A stretch of 64,000 bases of DNA from an uncultured Spirochaetaceae bacterium (GCA_944389275.1 CALXLT010000012.1:1-64000), one strand, 5' to 3'; shown: positions 53,607-63,398, numbered from the stretch's first letter. The notes: generated from the letters alone by a model not told the origin. Numbers and translations are program-made.

Positions 53607-54553
53607 TGGAAAGGACTGTCTTCGGATTCACGGGAAAAGGCGAGAAGGTCGAGAGGATATCGTTCAGGAACGGACGCTTCCATTTCTCGGTCCTGACGTT
53701 CGGAGCGGTCCTTCATTCATTCGGCTTCGATGATGTGGATGTCATCCTGAGCCATGAGAGCCTTGCGGAATACGAAGGCGATGACAGCTACATGGGTGAG
53801 GTCGTCGGCCCTTATGCCAATAGGATAGCGGATGGATCGTTCACGCTCGATGGCAAAACCTACATCCTCGAGAAGAACAATAATGGCAACAACCTCCATT
53901 CAGGCTCCGCCTGCTTCGGGCAGCGAGTGTGGTCAGTCATCGGCATAGGCGAGAGCTCTGTCACGCTCTCCGTGTCGACCCCCTCCGGCCTTGGAGGATT
54001 CCCTGGCAGCCACGAGTGCACTGTCACCTATCTGCTCTCGTCCGATGGCTCCCTTGTTCTGGATTACACGGTAGCAAGCGACAAGAAGTGCCCTGTGTCA
54101 GTTACGAACCATTCCTATTTCAATCTCAACGGGATGAGAAGTGATGTCAGGAATCACGTCCTCACGGTCCCTGCCGATAGCTACGTTGCCGTTGATGGCC
54201 GTCTTATCCCGACAGGCGTTGCCCCGGTGGATGGCACCGACTTTGATTTCCGCGCTCCACACGCGATAGGGGAGAGACGGAACGGCGCTTACGATAATAC
54301 GTTCTGCATCGGGAATGGCGGGCGTATCCGCGCGGAGGGCGATAAGGCCGCTATGGAGGTCTGGACCACCGAGCCTGGCGTCCAGGTCTACACAGGGGAG
54401 TTCCTCACCGGGGACCATGAGCCATTCAGCGGTGTCTGCTTCGAGTCCGGGCGCTATCCGGATACCCCTAACAATCCAGGCTTCCCGCAGGCTTATTCCG
54501 AGAGCGGAAAGCCATACAGGACAACGACTGAGTTCAGGCTGGAGGTGAGGTGA
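53606..54553 (+). CDS. galM: Aldose 1-epimerase
   Basis: A 315-residue galactose mutarotase: MGEVVGPYANRIADGSFTLD near residue 60, NNNGNNLHSG with an active-site histidine, VTNHSYFNLNG with the second histidine, and TGEFLTG, then GVCFESGRYPDTPN with the catalytic Glu. It interconverts alpha- and beta-aldohexoses. The start overlaps lepA by 1 bp (TGATG) and the stop overlaps the udk start, so it lies within a coupled run. Confidence 0.92.
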   Translation: MERTVFGFTGKGEKVERISFRNGRFHFSVLTFGAVLHSFGFDDVDVILSHESLAEYEGDDSYMGEVVGPYANRIADGSFTLDGKTYILEKNNNGNNLHSGSACFGQRVWSVIGIGESSVTLSVSTPSGLGGFPGSHECTVTYLLSSDGSLVLDYTVASDKKCPVSVTNHSYFNLNGMRSDVRNHVLTVPADSYVAVDGRLIPTGVAPVDGTDFDFRAPHAIGERRNGAYDNTFCIGNGGRIRAEGDKAAMEVWTTEPGVQVYTGEFLTGDHEPFSGVCFESGRYPDTPNNPGFPQAYSESGKPYRTTTEFRLEVR

Positions 54554-55161
54554 TGGATGTCAAGCTTATAGGGATAACAGGTGGATCGGGATCTGGAAAG
54601 AGCACGGTGGTTCGCAGGATCAAGGAGGCACAGCCTGCATCTGTCCTTATAAGCCAGGACAGCTATTACAAGAGCGCCCCGTTCATCTCGAATGAGAACA
54701 TCACTGACTATAACTTCGATCATCCCGATGCGTTTGACATGGATCTCATGCTCTCGAACCTCCAGGACCTGAAGGACGGGAAGCCCTGCATGATGCCTCA
54801 GTATGACTTCGTGCACCACAGGCGCCTCGATGAGTTCGTGGAGGTCCAGCCTGAGAAACTCATAATAATAGATGGCCTCATGATCTTCTACGATAAGAGG
54901 ATAAGGGATCTGCTTGATCTCAAGCTCTATGTCGATACCCCGCCTGACATAAGGTTCATAAGGAGGCTCGAGAGGGACATCTCGGAGCGCGGCCGTACAG
55001 TGCACAGCGTCATCGAGCAGTATACCAAGGTCGTGCGTCCCGGGCATTTCAGCTTCATAGAGCCATGCAAGGAGTATGCTGACCTGATAATCCCGGAAGG
55101 CGGCTACAACGAGAACGCGATGCAGGTCATCTTCTCGTTCGTCAAGTCAATCTGCTCGTAA
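54553..55161 (+). CDS. udk: Uridine kinase
   Basis: A 202-residue P-loop nucleoside kinase: GITGGSGSGKSTVVRRI at residues 7-23, SQDSYYKSAPF, FDHPDAFDMDLM and MPQYDFVHHRR, which are the standard Udk positions. It phosphorylates uridine and cytidine for pyrimidine salvage. The ATG at 54553 follows GGAGGTGAGG; a GTG at 54550 forms a GTGA overlap with galM and is an alternative. Its end overlaps the opposing HicB-like gene by 15 bp. Confidence 0.9.
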   Translation: MDVKLIGITGGSGSGKSTVVRRIKEAQPASVLISQDSYYKSAPFISNENITDYNFDHPDAFDMDLMLSNLQDLKDGKPCMMPQYDFVHHRRLDEFVEVQPEKLIIIDGLMIFYDKRIRDLLDLKLYVDTPPDIRFIRRLERDISERGRTVHSVIEQYTKVVRPGHFSFIEPCKEYADLIIPEGGYNENAMQVIFSFVKSICS

Positions 55162-55425
55162 GCCATTTCTGGACAACGCTATCGGAAGGCATGAAGGTGA
55201 TGATATCCTCGCCGTCACGTGCTTGCGGGGCTGTATCTTTTCCCTGTGGCTGCAAAGCGAGCGGAGATAACCATCCTGCGCTTCCTGCGCATTATGCTTT
55301 GCCTCTTCCATATCGCTTCCATAGGTGATGCATCCTTCCATGCCTTTCCCGAGAAAGAACACGCTGTACTGCCCGTTGCCTTCCAGCTTGAACCGTGCTG
55401 GGAATCCTATTGCCATATGATCCAT
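55147..55425 (-). CDS. Orphan HicB-like antitoxin domain protein
   Basis: A 92-residue protein with the HicB partial RNase H fold: FPARFKLEGNGQYSVFF, then MEGCITYGSDMEEAKHNAQE, which matches the [FP]..PGC.TYGDT.EEA.ENA.E pattern of HicB antitoxins. The C-terminal DNA-binding helix-turn-helix found in full HicB is not obvious. No hicA gene was found in the 160 bp on its 5' side, so it is an orphan or remnant. A TAGGTAG ribosome-like site supports the ATG at 55425; 55416 is an alternative. It is inserted between udk and rpmF. Confidence 0.65.
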   Translation of the reverse strand: MDHMAIGFPARFKLEGNGQYSVFFLGKGMEGCITYGSDMEEAKHNAQEAQDGYLRSLCSHREKIQPRKHVTARISSPSCLPIALSRNGLRAD

Positions 55426-55588
55426 TCTGCTACCTATATCATGAATATAGTCCGGGATGGATAAAGCTGGCGGTACTTGACTGAAATAGATATATATCAT
55501 ATCGTCATTTGTCGGATTATTGACGCCATGCGGCCCCATTTGATAATATGGAACGCCGTAAGGGTTGATTTCAATAGAGAGGTAAGAG

Positions 55589-55774
55589 ATGGCAACACCT
55601 AAGTATAAAACATCCAAGTCCAAGGCAGCTTCCAGAAAGGCTGCAAACATGAAGCTTTCAGCACCGAACCTGTCTGAGTGCCAGACATGCGGCAACCTGA
55701 TCCCTTCCCATCGCGTATGCCCGAAGTGCGGGTACTATGCCGGCAAGCCGGTTATCGTCAAGGACGAGGAGTAA
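55589..55774 (+). CDS. rpmF: 50S ribosomal protein L32
   Basis: A 61-residue protein of the L32 family with the zinc-binding form CQTCGNLIPSHRVCPKCGYY and the usual basic N-terminus MATPKYKTSKSK. A GAGAGGTAAGAG ribosome site precedes the ATG. It starts the standard rpmF-acpP-rnc cluster; only 3 bp separate it from acpP. Confidence 0.96.
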   Translation: MATPKYKTSKSKAASRKAANMKLSAPNLSECQTCGNLIPSHRVCPKCGYYAGKPVIVKDEE

Positions 55775-55777
55775 GCA

Positions 55778-56020
55778 ATGACAGAGAACGAAGTATTCGA
55801 GAAAGTTAAGTCTCTTGTTGTCGAGAAGCTCAATGTAGCTCCTGAGAAGGTGACTATGGACGCCAGCTTCCGCAAGGATTTCGGAGCAGATAGCCTCGAT
55901 ACTTATGAGCTTGTCTATGCTATTGAGGAGGAGACGGGAATCACGATCTCCGATGATATGGCCAACGAGTTCGAGACAGTCGGAGACGCTGTCCGCTATC
56001 TTGCCAAGGAACTGCAGTAA
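55778..56020 (+). CDS. acpP: Acyl carrier protein
   Basis: An 80-residue ACP with the phosphopantetheine attachment serine in FGADSLDTYEL (about residue 40). It carries growing acyl chains in fatty-acid synthesis. It lies between rpmF and rnc; the rnc start follows the stop directly. Confidence 0.96.
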   Translation: MTENEVFEKVKSLVVEKLNVAPEKVTMDASFRKDFGADSLDTYELVYAIEEETGITISDDMANEFETVGDAVRYLAKELQ

Positions 56021-56764
56021 TTGCTTTCCTATCTTGCAAAGGCTCCCTTGCTTACAGAGAAGCGTCAGAGGGAGCTTTCTTCTTTTCTCAAGGCCAATGA
56101 CCTTAAGTTCAGCGATCTAAGGCTTCTCAATCTAGCTTTCACGCATACATCCTACTCGAATGAGTGCAGGAGCGCTTCCGATAACAACGAGCGCCTTGAA
56201 TTCCTTGGGGACAGCGTCCTCGGGATGATCACCGCCGAGTACCTTTTCTCATCATTCACCAGATTCCATGAGGGGGAGTTCTCCAAGATAAAGGCCGTGG
56301 TGGTATCAGAGGAGAGCCTCTCCGAGGTCGCGCTCCGCCTCGGCGTGAATGATTACATCTTGATAGGAAGGGGAGAGCGGAGCCAGGGCGGTAACCTCAA
56401 GAAGGCAATACTCGCGGACTGCATGGAGGCTGTGATAGCCGCCCTCTATCTTGATCAGGGGCTTGAGGCGGCAAGGCGCTTTGTCCTTTCGTTCATCCCG
56501 GGCCAGGTCGAGAAGTTCCTTGAGAACAAGCTCTCCTACAAGGATTACAAGACAGAGCTTCAGGAGTATCTGCAGAAGAGAAGGGGAAAGGTCCCGAAGT
56601 ATGTGCTCGTCTCCCAGACCGGCCCGGACCATGACCAGGTGTTCTCTGTGACCGTCGAGCTTGGCACCAAGGTATATGGGCCCGCTGAAGGGCGCAACAA
56701 GAAGAGCGCTGAGCAGGCCGCCGCACGCATGGCGCTTATCGCGATAGGTCTTGAGAAAGGCTGA
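56021..56764 (+). CDS. rnc: Ribonuclease III
   Basis: A 247-residue RNase III: NERLEFLGDSVLGMI (signature with catalytic acids) near residue 60, DCMEAVIAALYLDQG with the second acidic pair, and a C-terminal double-stranded RNA-binding domain (KTELQEYLQKRRGKVPKY, ending KKSAEQAAARMAL). The start is assumed to be a TTG immediately after the acpP stop; no better start is near. The 3' end overlaps cca by 29 bp. Confidence 0.93.
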   Translation: MLSYLAKAPLLTEKRQRELSSFLKANDLKFSDLRLLNLAFTHTSYSNECRSASDNNERLEFLGDSVLGMITAEYLFSSFTRFHEGEFSKIKAVVVSEESLSEVALRLGVNDYILIGRGERSQGGNLKKAILADCMEAVIAALYLDQGLEAARRFVLSFIPGQVEKFLENKLSYKDYKTELQEYLQKRRGKVPKYVLVSQTGPDHDQVFSVTVELGTKVYGPAEGRNKKSAEQAAARMALIAIGLEKG

Positions 56765-58091
56765 TCGCCCGCTTCTCAAGATATTCCCCATTATTAAGTC
56801 CAGGATCCTCGATGACCTCTTCAAGAAGCGCGTTGAGGATCTTTCCTATTATCGGGCCTTTTGCTATCCCAAGCCCAATGAGCCTTTTCCCGTCTATCTT
56901 CAGGTCCTTGAGCGAGAGGGCGTTCTCCTTATCAAGCTCCGCGTTTATGCGGTCAGAAAACGCCAGAAGCATCGTCGGATCTGCCCTGTGTCCGGTAGTT
57001 GCGAGGATGTCAGCGACACGAAGCTGGAATAGCGGATTGATCGAATCGATGCCCACGCGGCGTATGAAGCGGCGCACGGCGCTGTCCGTCCAATCAGGGG
57101 AATAGGAGAACATGTGGTTCTCCACAAGGTGCTCCACGCACTCCCTCTCCTCGTTGGATGTCTTCAGTCTCCTGAATATCCTATCAACCATCTCCGCGCT
57201 TTCCCTGTCATGGCCGTAGAAGGTGTACTCACGCTTATCGCCATCCGCGCGTGTCGTCACCTTCCCTATATCATGAAAGAGGGCGGCAAGCTTGACAGAG
57301 ATAGGGTAGCGGTGCTCCTCAGCAGCCTCCAGGGCAAGGACGAGGTGCTCATAGAGATCCTCTTTATGCATTCCTCCCTGTCTGAAGCCATATGTCCGGG
57401 AAAGCTCTGGAAGGATCTCATCCATCAGCCCCGTGACACGCATTGCCTCAAGCCCCTTCCGTGGCTCCTTGCCGTCTATTAGGCGGAAGAGCTCCTCCTT
57501 TATCCTCTCTGCAGAGACCTTCTGTATCGTATGGGCTAGCCTGCCCATTGCCAGGAGCGTCTCCTTCTCGATCGTAAAGCCGAGCTGGGACGAGAAGCGG
57601 CACGCGCGCATCATGCGGAGCGCGTCCTCCTCAAATCGTTCCTCCGGGTCGCCGATGGCCCTTATGAGGCGCTTCCTTAGGTCCTTCTTGCCGTCGTGCA
57701 GGTCTATGACTTTGCCATCCGGGAGGCTGACTGCCATGGCGTTTATCGTGAAATCCCGTCTCTTCAGGTCCTCCTCGAGGCTCTTGACGAAGGTAACTGA
57801 ATCGGGATGGCGGCTATCGCGGTAGTCGCCCTCGGTTCGGAATGTCGTGACCTCGAAGTGACGCTTCTGGAAGATGACGGTGACGGTGCCGTGCTTTATG
57901 CCTGTATCGATGGTGCGCCTGAACATCCTCTTCACCTCCTGCGGCTCCGCGTCGGTGGTGAAGTCATAGTCATGGTTCTCCTTGCCAAGGAGGAAATCAC
58001 GCACCGCTCCCCCGACAAGATACAGGGTGTAGCCGTTCTTCGTGAAGGCCTCGGCGAATTCCTTCAGGATAGGATCTGGATTGAAGCGCAT
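56736..58091 (-). CDS. cca: CCA tRNA nucleotidyltransferase with HD domain
   Basis: A 451-residue class II tRNA nucleotidyltransferase. The head has LVGGAVRDFLLGKENHDYDF near residue 25, RRDFTINAMAVSL, and EEDALRMMRACRFSSQLGF. An HD phosphohydrolase domain follows (ALFHDIGKVTT). It adds or repairs CCA, consistent with the unencoded CCA of the tRNA gene in this window; a poly(A) polymerase role is possible but less likely. TATCAT ends 6 nt before the ATG, with no Shine-Dalgarno. Confidence 0.88.
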   Translation of the reverse strand: MRFNPDPILKEFAEAFTKNGYTLYLVGGAVRDFLLGKENHDYDFTTDAEPQEVKRMFRRTIDTGIKHGTVTVIFQKRHFEVTTFRTEGDYRDSRHPDSVTFVKSLEEDLKRRDFTINAMAVSLPDGKVIDLHDGKKDLRKRLIRAIGDPEERFEEDALRMMRACRFSSQLGFTIEKETLLAMGRLAHTIQKVSAERIKEELFRLIDGKEPRKGLEAMRVTGLMDEILPELSRTYGFRQGGMHKEDLYEHLVLALEAAEEHRYPISVKLAALFHDIGKVTTRADGDKREYTFYGHDRESAEMVDRIFRRLKTSNEERECVEHLVENHMFSYSPDWTDSAVRRFIRRVGIDSINPLFQLRVADILATTGHRADPTMLLAFSDRINAELDKENALSLKDLKIDGKRLIGLGIAKGPIIGKILNALLEEVIEDPGLNNGEYLEKRAISLSQDLSR

Positions 58092-58097
58092 ATCGCT

Positions 58098-58103
58098 ATG
58101 ATA
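58098..58103 (-). promoter_or_regulatory. Candidate -10 of cca (leaderless type)
   Basis: TATCAT on the minus strand, AGCGAT, then the ATG at 58091. No -35 of good quality was found at 16-18 bp. Confidence 0.45.
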
Positions 58104-58167
58104 TCAAATCAATCATGTTGAATCGACACCTTGTTTTTGGATATATTGATGCGGTAGGAGTCATACG

Positions 58168-61100
58168 ATGTTCAAACCTGTAAACAACAAAGTCGAATTC
58201 CCTAAGATGGAAGAAGATATCCTCAGATTCTGGGAAGAGAAGGATATATGCAGCAAGTCAATCGAGCAGAGGCCTGCTGATAACGAGTACGTGTTCTATG
58301 ATGGCCCTCCGTTCGCGACGGGACTGCCTCACTTCGGCCATTTCGTACCGGGAACGATCAAGGATGCCATACCACGCTATCAGGCGATGAAGGGCAAGAG
58401 GGTTGTCAGGAGGTTTGGATGGGACTGCCATGGCCTTCCTGTCGAGGCTGAGGTCGAGAAGACGCTCGGCATCAAGGGATACTTCGCGGTTCAGGAGTAT
58501 GGCGTGGCGAAGTTCAATGACGCATGCCGCTCGATCGTCCTGCGCTATACCAACGAGTGGAAGCACACGATCTCCCGCATGGGACGCTGGGTTGACTTTG
58601 ACCATGGCTACAGGACCATGGACAAGGATTACATGGAGTCCGTATGGTGGGCTTTCAAGACTCTCTATGACAAGGGCCTTATCTACGAAGGCTATAACAT
58701 CCTTCCTTATTCCCCGCTTCTCGCGTCCCCGCTTTCGAACATGGAGGTCAGCCTCGGTGGCTATAAGGATGTCACGGATCCTGCCGTCACGATCCGCTTC
58801 AAGGCCGATGGTGAGGAGAACACATACTTCCTGGCATGGACTACGACGCCTTGGACGCTTCCTTCGAACCTCGCTCTCGCGGTCGGTCCTGATATCGACT
58901 ACGTGAAGGTGCTTGATGAGGAGAGCGGTGACTATTACTACCTTGCCGAGAACCTTATCGGGAAGTACTACAAGGACGGGAAGGGCGCGAAGATCGTAGC
59001 AAGGATGAAGGGCTCTGAGCTCAAGGGCAGGACATATGAGCCTCTATTCCCATACTTTGCGGACCTGAAGAAGCAGGGCGCGTTCGTCGTGGTCTGCGGC
59101 GATTACGTCACGACCGAGGATGGCTGCGGCATAGTCCATACCGCTCCTGGCTTCGGTGAGGATGACTACAACGTGCTCAAGGGTACGGGAATCCCTGTCG
59201 TATGCCCGATCGATGCCGAGTGCCGCTTCACAGATGAGGTCCCTGACTTCAAAGGCCTTTTCGTCAAGGATGCTGACAAGGGCGTCATACAGTGGCTCAA
59301 GGACCATGGCAAGCTTGTAAAGAGGGAGAACTATCTCCATGCCTATCCGTTCTGCTATCGCACGAAGATGCCTCTGATCTACCGCGCTATGAGCTGCTGG
59401 TTCGTCAACGTGCAGAAGATCAAGGAGACGATGCTCGAGTGCAATGAGCAGATAACATGGGTGCCTGAGCATATAAAGCACGGTCGCTTCGGAAAGTGGC
59501 TTGAGGGCGCGCGTGACTGGGCTATCAGCCGCAACAGGTTCTGGGGCAACCCGATACCGGTGTGGAAGTGCGATGGCTCTGACTATATCGAGGTCATCGG
59601 CTCGGTTGCGGAGCTTGAGGAGAAGTGCGGCAAGAAGGTGGATGACCTTCATAAGCAGTATGTCGATGAGCTTACATGGCCATCCCCGGACGGAAAGGGC
59701 ACGATGAGGCGTATCCCTGATATCCTCGACTGCTGGTTCGAGTCCGGCTCCATGCCATACGCTGAGGAGCACTATCCGTTCGAGAACAAGGAGAAGTTCC
59801 AGAACATCTTCCCCGCGGACTTCATCAACGAGGGCCTTGACCAGACACGTGGATGGTTCTATTCCCTCACTGTCCTCGCCGCGGCACTCTTTGGAAAGCC
59901 CGCGTTCGAGCACTGCATAGTCTCAGGCCTCGTGCTTGCCGCTGACGGGAAGAAGATGAGCAAGAGCGCACGCAACTACACCGACCCGATGGACATCATC
60001 AACAAGTACGGCGCGGATGCCCTCCGCTTCGCCCTTGTCAATTCCACGGTCGTGAAGGCTGATGACCTCAAGTTCAGCGATGAGATCGTGAAGGACGTGC
60101 TCAAGAGCCTCATGATTCCGCTCTGGAACGCTTACTCATTCTTCGTGACCTATGCGAATATCGATGGATACACGCCATCCGCGACTGAGTACTCAAAGCT
60201 TTCCAATCAGCTTGACAGGTGGATCATCTCCGCTCTCAACCGCTTCGTGAAGGAAGTGACTGAGGGCTTCGAGAGCTATGATATCCAGGCTGTCACGTCG
60301 CATCTTGTCGCGTTCATCGATGACCTGAACAACTGGTACATCAGAAGGTCAAGGAGAAGGTTCTGGAAGAGCGAGAACGACAACGATAAGAAGGAGGCCT
60401 ATGACACCCTCTACCGCGTTCTCATGACATTCGTGAAGACCGCCGCTCCTATCGTCCCGTTCATCACCGAGGAGATCTATCTCAACCTCCGCACCTCAGG
60501 CATGCCGGAGTCCGTGCATCTCTGCGACTACCCTGAGTACAACGCAGATGAGAGGGATGAGAAGCTTGAGGAGGAGATGAGCCTCGCGATGAAGACGATC
60601 GCGATGGGCCGCGCGCTCCGCTCATCATCCAACATCAAGATCCGCCAGCCTCTTTCCCGCCTTGTCATCGTCGACAGGAGCGAAAGGGACAGGGAGATCC
60701 TCTCGGCTTACTCGTCGATCATCTCCGAGGAGCTCAATGTCAAGAATGTCGACATCCGCGCGGATGAGAGCGATATCGTCTCCTATAGCGCCAAGGCGAA
60801 CTTCAAGGTCCTTGGCTCGAAGCTCGGCAAGAGCATGAAGGAGGTCGCCGCGGTCATCCAGGACCTCACTTCCGCAGAGATCGCTGATATCCTCGAGGGC
60901 AATGCAAGGCGCATCGAGTACTCCGCTGGCGAGATCATGGTCAGTGAGGGCGATCTTGTCGTCCAGAGAAGCGAGAAGGAGCATGTTAAGGTCCTCAATG
61001 ACGGTGCTGTGACTGTCGGCTACGATACTGAGATCACCCATGATCTCCTCCTTGAGGGCATCGCCCGCGATATCGTCCGCTTCGTGCAGACGGAGAGGAA

Positions 61101-61296
61101 GGAGAAGGACTTCGACGTGGCTGATCACATCAGGCTCTCGATCGGAGGAAGCGATTTCATAAAGGAAGCCGTGGATGCGTTCGGCTCTTATATCTCTGAG
61201 GAGACCCTCGCGGATTCCCTTTCCTTCGGATGCTCCGAGGGAAGCGACGCGGAGATCGCTGAAGAGAATGTGAAGGTGCTGGTGGAGAAGGCATGA
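58168..61296 (+). CDS. ileS: Isoleucyl-tRNA synthetase, eukaryote-like (type 2)
   Basis: A 1042-residue class I synthetase. The HIGH-type motif is in PPFATGLPHFGHFVPGTIKD near residue 48-67, followed by RRFGWDCHGLPVE, and KMSKS is intact in DGKKMSKSARNYTDP near 600. These signatures and the length fit the eukaryotic/type 2 IleRS form, known from spirochaetes and usually resistant to mupirocin, rather than the type 1 form of E. coli. A GTAGGAG ribosome site lies before the ATG. It begins an operon with a lipoprotein, an FmdB-like protein and trpS, joined by ATGA overlaps. Confidence 0.95.
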   Translation: MFKPVNNKVEFPKMEEDILRFWEEKDICSKSIEQRPADNEYVFYDGPPFATGLPHFGHFVPGTIKDAIPRYQAMKGKRVVRRFGWDCHGLPVEAEVEKTLGIKGYFAVQEYGVAKFNDACRSIVLRYTNEWKHTISRMGRWVDFDHGYRTMDKDYMESVWWAFKTLYDKGLIYEGYNILPYSPLLASPLSNMEVSLGGYKDVTDPAVTIRFKADGEENTYFLAWTTTPWTLPSNLALAVGPDIDYVKVLDEESGDYYYLAENLIGKYYKDGKGAKIVARMKGSELKGRTYEPLFPYFADLKKQGAFVVVCGDYVTTEDGCGIVHTAPGFGEDDYNVLKGTGIPVVCPIDAECRFTDEVPDFKGLFVKDADKGVIQWLKDHGKLVKRENYLHAYPFCYRTKMPLIYRAMSCWFVNVQKIKETMLECNEQITWVPEHIKHGRFGKWLEGARDWAISRNRFWGNPIPVWKCDGSDYIEVIGSVAELEEKCGKKVDDLHKQYVDELTWPSPDGKGTMRRIPDILDCWFESGSMPYAEEHYPFENKEKFQNIFPADFINEGLDQTRGWFYSLTVLAAALFGKPAFEHCIVSGLVLAADGKKMSKSARNYTDPMDIINKYGADALRFALVNSTVVKADDLKFSDEIVKDVLKSLMIPLWNAYSFFVTYANIDGYTPSATEYSKLSNQLDRWIISALNRFVKEVTEGFESYDIQAVTSHLVAFIDDLNNWYIRRSRRRFWKSENDNDKKEAYDTLYRVLMTFVKTAAPIVPFITEEIYLNLRTSGMPESVHLCDYPEYNADERDEKLEEEMSLAMKTIAMGRALRSSSNIKIRQPLSRLVIVDRSERDREILSAYSSIISEELNVKNVDIRADESDIVSYSAKANFKVLGSKLGKSMKEVAAVIQDLTSAEIADILEGNARRIEYSAGEIMVSEGDLVVQRSEKEHVKVLNDGAVTVGYDTEITHDLLLEGIARDIVRFVQTERKEKDFDVADHIRLSIGGSDFIKEAVDAFGSYISEETLADSLSFGCSEGSDAEIAEENVKVLVEKA

Positions 61297-62117
61297 GGAA
61301 GTTCCTCCTCATAGCCCTCACGGCATTGCTTCTCGCATCCTGCGTCTACCAGTCCCCATTCAAGGAGGAGGCTCTCTTCTCCTCCATGGGAGGGGATGGC
61401 GACGTGGTGGTCACGATAGATGCCAGGCGCGTGAAGGAAGGGGCTCTCTCGTCCCTTCTTCCCTCATCGGTGCTCATAGATAGGTCTGATCGCATATCAG
61501 TATCCATAGGCCGTTCTGTCTACGGCGCCCTGGAAGGTAACTTCGGCTACGCGATAGTCGACGCGGCCCTTGCCTGGAACCCTGACTGGAAGCTTATGGA
61601 TGAGGATGACAGATACTACCGGAGCCGCTCATCAGGCCTTGAGGCCGCGGTCCCTGTCTCTGGAGTGCTTCTCTTCTCATCAGAGAGCTACAGGGATGCG
61701 CAGTCTAGGCTTATAGATGACAGGCGTGCCGTGATATCCCCAGTGACATCCGCCCTGATGGAGTCATCGCTCGCGGCGCTCTATACGCGTAGCGCGGAGG
61801 CTGCCGTAGGGATGGGTATCGGCATAACCGAGGATGTCGCGGACAACATCGATGAGATGGTCTTCCTCTTTGACGAGAAGGGGGATGGGCTTGTCCTTTC
61901 CGGATGGATCGATATGGATAGCTCCTCTTCTGCGAGGGCTCTCGTGACGGTACTGAGGAATGAATTGCTGAAAAGCATAAGGGAAAGGGGCGAGCGTCCT
62001 GATTTCGCAGCCCTCTCTTCCTATTACACGCAGGATGGCGATAAGGTCATCCTCGCGGGAATAGATATTGATGCAGAGTCTGTGAGGGGCATCCTCTCAC
62101 GGCTGGAGGTTTTCTGA
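61293..62117 (+). CDS. Lipoprotein of unknown function
   Basis: A 274-residue protein with a lipobox signal peptide (ALTALLLASC, Cys17) and a soluble body of beta-rich segments (VVVTIDARRVKEGAL, VSGVLLFSSESYR, LVLSGWIDMDSSS). No family was recognised. It starts inside the ileS stop (ATGA, 61293-61296), so it is translated with the synthetase; such coupling of an envelope protein to ileS is unusual. It should be anchored to a membrane on the periplasmic side. Confidence 0.7.
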   Translation: MRKFLLIALTALLLASCVYQSPFKEEALFSSMGGDGDVVVTIDARRVKEGALSSLLPSSVLIDRSDRISVSIGRSVYGALEGNFGYAIVDAALAWNPDWKLMDEDDRYYRSRSSGLEAAVPVSGVLLFSSESYRDAQSRLIDDRRAVISPVTSALMESSLAALYTRSAEAAVGMGIGITEDVADNIDEMVFLFDEKGDGLVLSGWIDMDSSSSARALVTVLRNELLKSIRERGERPDFAALSSYYTQDGDKVILAGIDIDAESVRGILSRLEVF

Positions 62118-62118
62118 T

Positions 62119-62325
62119 ATGCCGCTATATGAATTCAAATGCAGCAAGTGCGGGAAGAGATATGAGGTGATCAAGGGATTCTCGGAGGATGCCGATCACG
62201 ATATCTGTCCGGATTGCAAGGGAGAGGCAGAGCGCGTCTTCTCGGGCGCTCCTGCCGTTGAGTATCATGGCTCAGGCTACTATTGCACTGATCATAAGGC
62301 AAAAAGCGAGGGATCGAAGGAATGA
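62119..62325 (+). CDS. FmdB-type small zinc-ribbon protein
   Basis: A 68-residue protein of the FmdB/CxxC_CxxC_SSSS family: [19 protein letters not shown], a second CPDC pair near residue 32, and a Ser-rich tail region. Two CxxC pairs probably bind zinc. It lies 1 bp after the lipoprotein gene and overlaps trpS by 4 bp (ATGA). The role is unclear in bacteria. Confidence 0.8.
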   Translation: MPLYEFKCSKCGKRYEVIKGFSEDADHDICPDCKGEAERVFSGAPAVEYHGSGYYCTDHKAKSEGSKE

Positions 62326-63398
62326 GCAGGATAATCCTCACAGGCGATAGGCCCACTGGCAGGCTTCATGTAGGCCATCTTGTTGGCTCTCTCAGGGAAA
62401 GGGTAAGGCTTCAGAACTCAGGCGAGTTCGACGAGATCAATATAATGATCGCCGATGCCCAGGCCCTTACGGATAACGCGGAGCATCCTGAGAAGGTCAG
62501 GAGCAATATCATGGAGGTGGCGCTGGATTACCTCGCGGCTGGCATCGACCCGGAAAAGGCGACGATCTTCATCCAGTCGATGGTCCCGGAGCTTACCGAG
62601 CTCACGTTCTACTATATGAATCTTGTCACCGTTGCCCGCGTGCAGCGCAACCCAACTGTTAAGGCTGAGATCCAGATGCGCAACTTCGAGGCGTCCATCC
62701 CTGTCGGCTTCTTCTGCTATCCGATAAGCCAGGCTGCTGACATCACCGCATTCAGGGCAACTCATGTTCCTGTGGGAGAGGACCAGCTTCCGATGATCGA
62801 GCAGTGCAGGGAGATCGTCCATAAGTTCAACTCCGTTTATGGCGAGACGCTCACGGAGCCTAACGCGGTGCTTCCGTCAAACGCTGCCTGCCTCCGCCTT
62901 CCTGGCATTGACGGCAAGGCGAAGATGTCGAAGTCGCTTGGCAACTGCATATACCTCTCTGAAAGCGAGGCGGACCTCAAGAAGAAGGTGATGTCCATGT
63001 ACACCGATCCGAACCATCTCCGCGTGGAGGATCCGGGCCAGGTCGAGGGCAACCCTGTATTCATGTATCTTGACGCGTTCTGCCGTCCTGAATACATAGA
63101 GGAGTTCCTTCCTGACTACTCATCGCTTGATGAGCTCAAGGATCACTATAGGCGTGGCGGGCTTGGCGACGTGAAGGTCAAGAAATTCCTCCTTTCCGTC
63201 CTCAAAGCGGAGCTCACTCCGATAAGGACACGCAGGGAAGAGTGGGAGAAGCGCATCGATGATGTCTACGACATCCTCAAGAGCGGCTCTGAGGCTGCGG
63301 AGAAGAAGGCCGCGTCAGTCCTTTCCGATGTTCGCTCAGCGATGCAGATAGACTATTTCACGAACAGGCGCCTCATAGACGCGTACACAAACAAGTAA
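62322..63398 (+). CDS. trpS: Tryptophanyl-tRNA synthetase
   Basis: A 358-residue class I synthetase: [20 protein letters not shown] with the HIGH-type motif, [20 protein letters not shown] for tryptophan binding, and [18 protein letters not shown] with KMSKS near residue 205. It charges tRNA(Trp). It is the last gene of the ileS operon and is followed by a hairpin terminator. Confidence 0.94.
   Translation: MSRIILTGDRPTGRLHVGHLVGSLRERVRLQNSGEFDEINIMIADAQALTDNAEHPEKVRSNIMEVALDYLAAGIDPEKATIFIQSMVPELTELTFYYMNLVTVARVQRNPTVKAEIQMRNFEASIPVGFFCYPISQAADITAFRATHVPVGEDQLPMIEQCREIVHKFNSVYGETLTEPNAVLPSNAACLRLPGIDGKAKMSKSLGNCIYLSESEADLKKKVMSMYTDPNHLRVEDPGQVEGNPVFMYLDAFCRPEYIEEFLPDYSSLDELKDHYRRGGLGDVKVKKFLLSVLKAELTPIRTRREEWEKRIDDVYDILKSGSEAAEKKAASVLSDVRSAMQIDYFTNRRLIDAYTNK

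Noticed and set aside
55426-55588. A hicA toxin gene next to the HicB-like gene
   Set aside because: None of the frames shows the HicA pattern (GSHHxF, then HP); this region instead contains the rpmF promoter and leader.
59044-59913. A 289-codon frame antisense to ileS
   Set aside because: It is opposite a conserved synthetase domain, and its translation has no recognisable domain; treated as a shadow.
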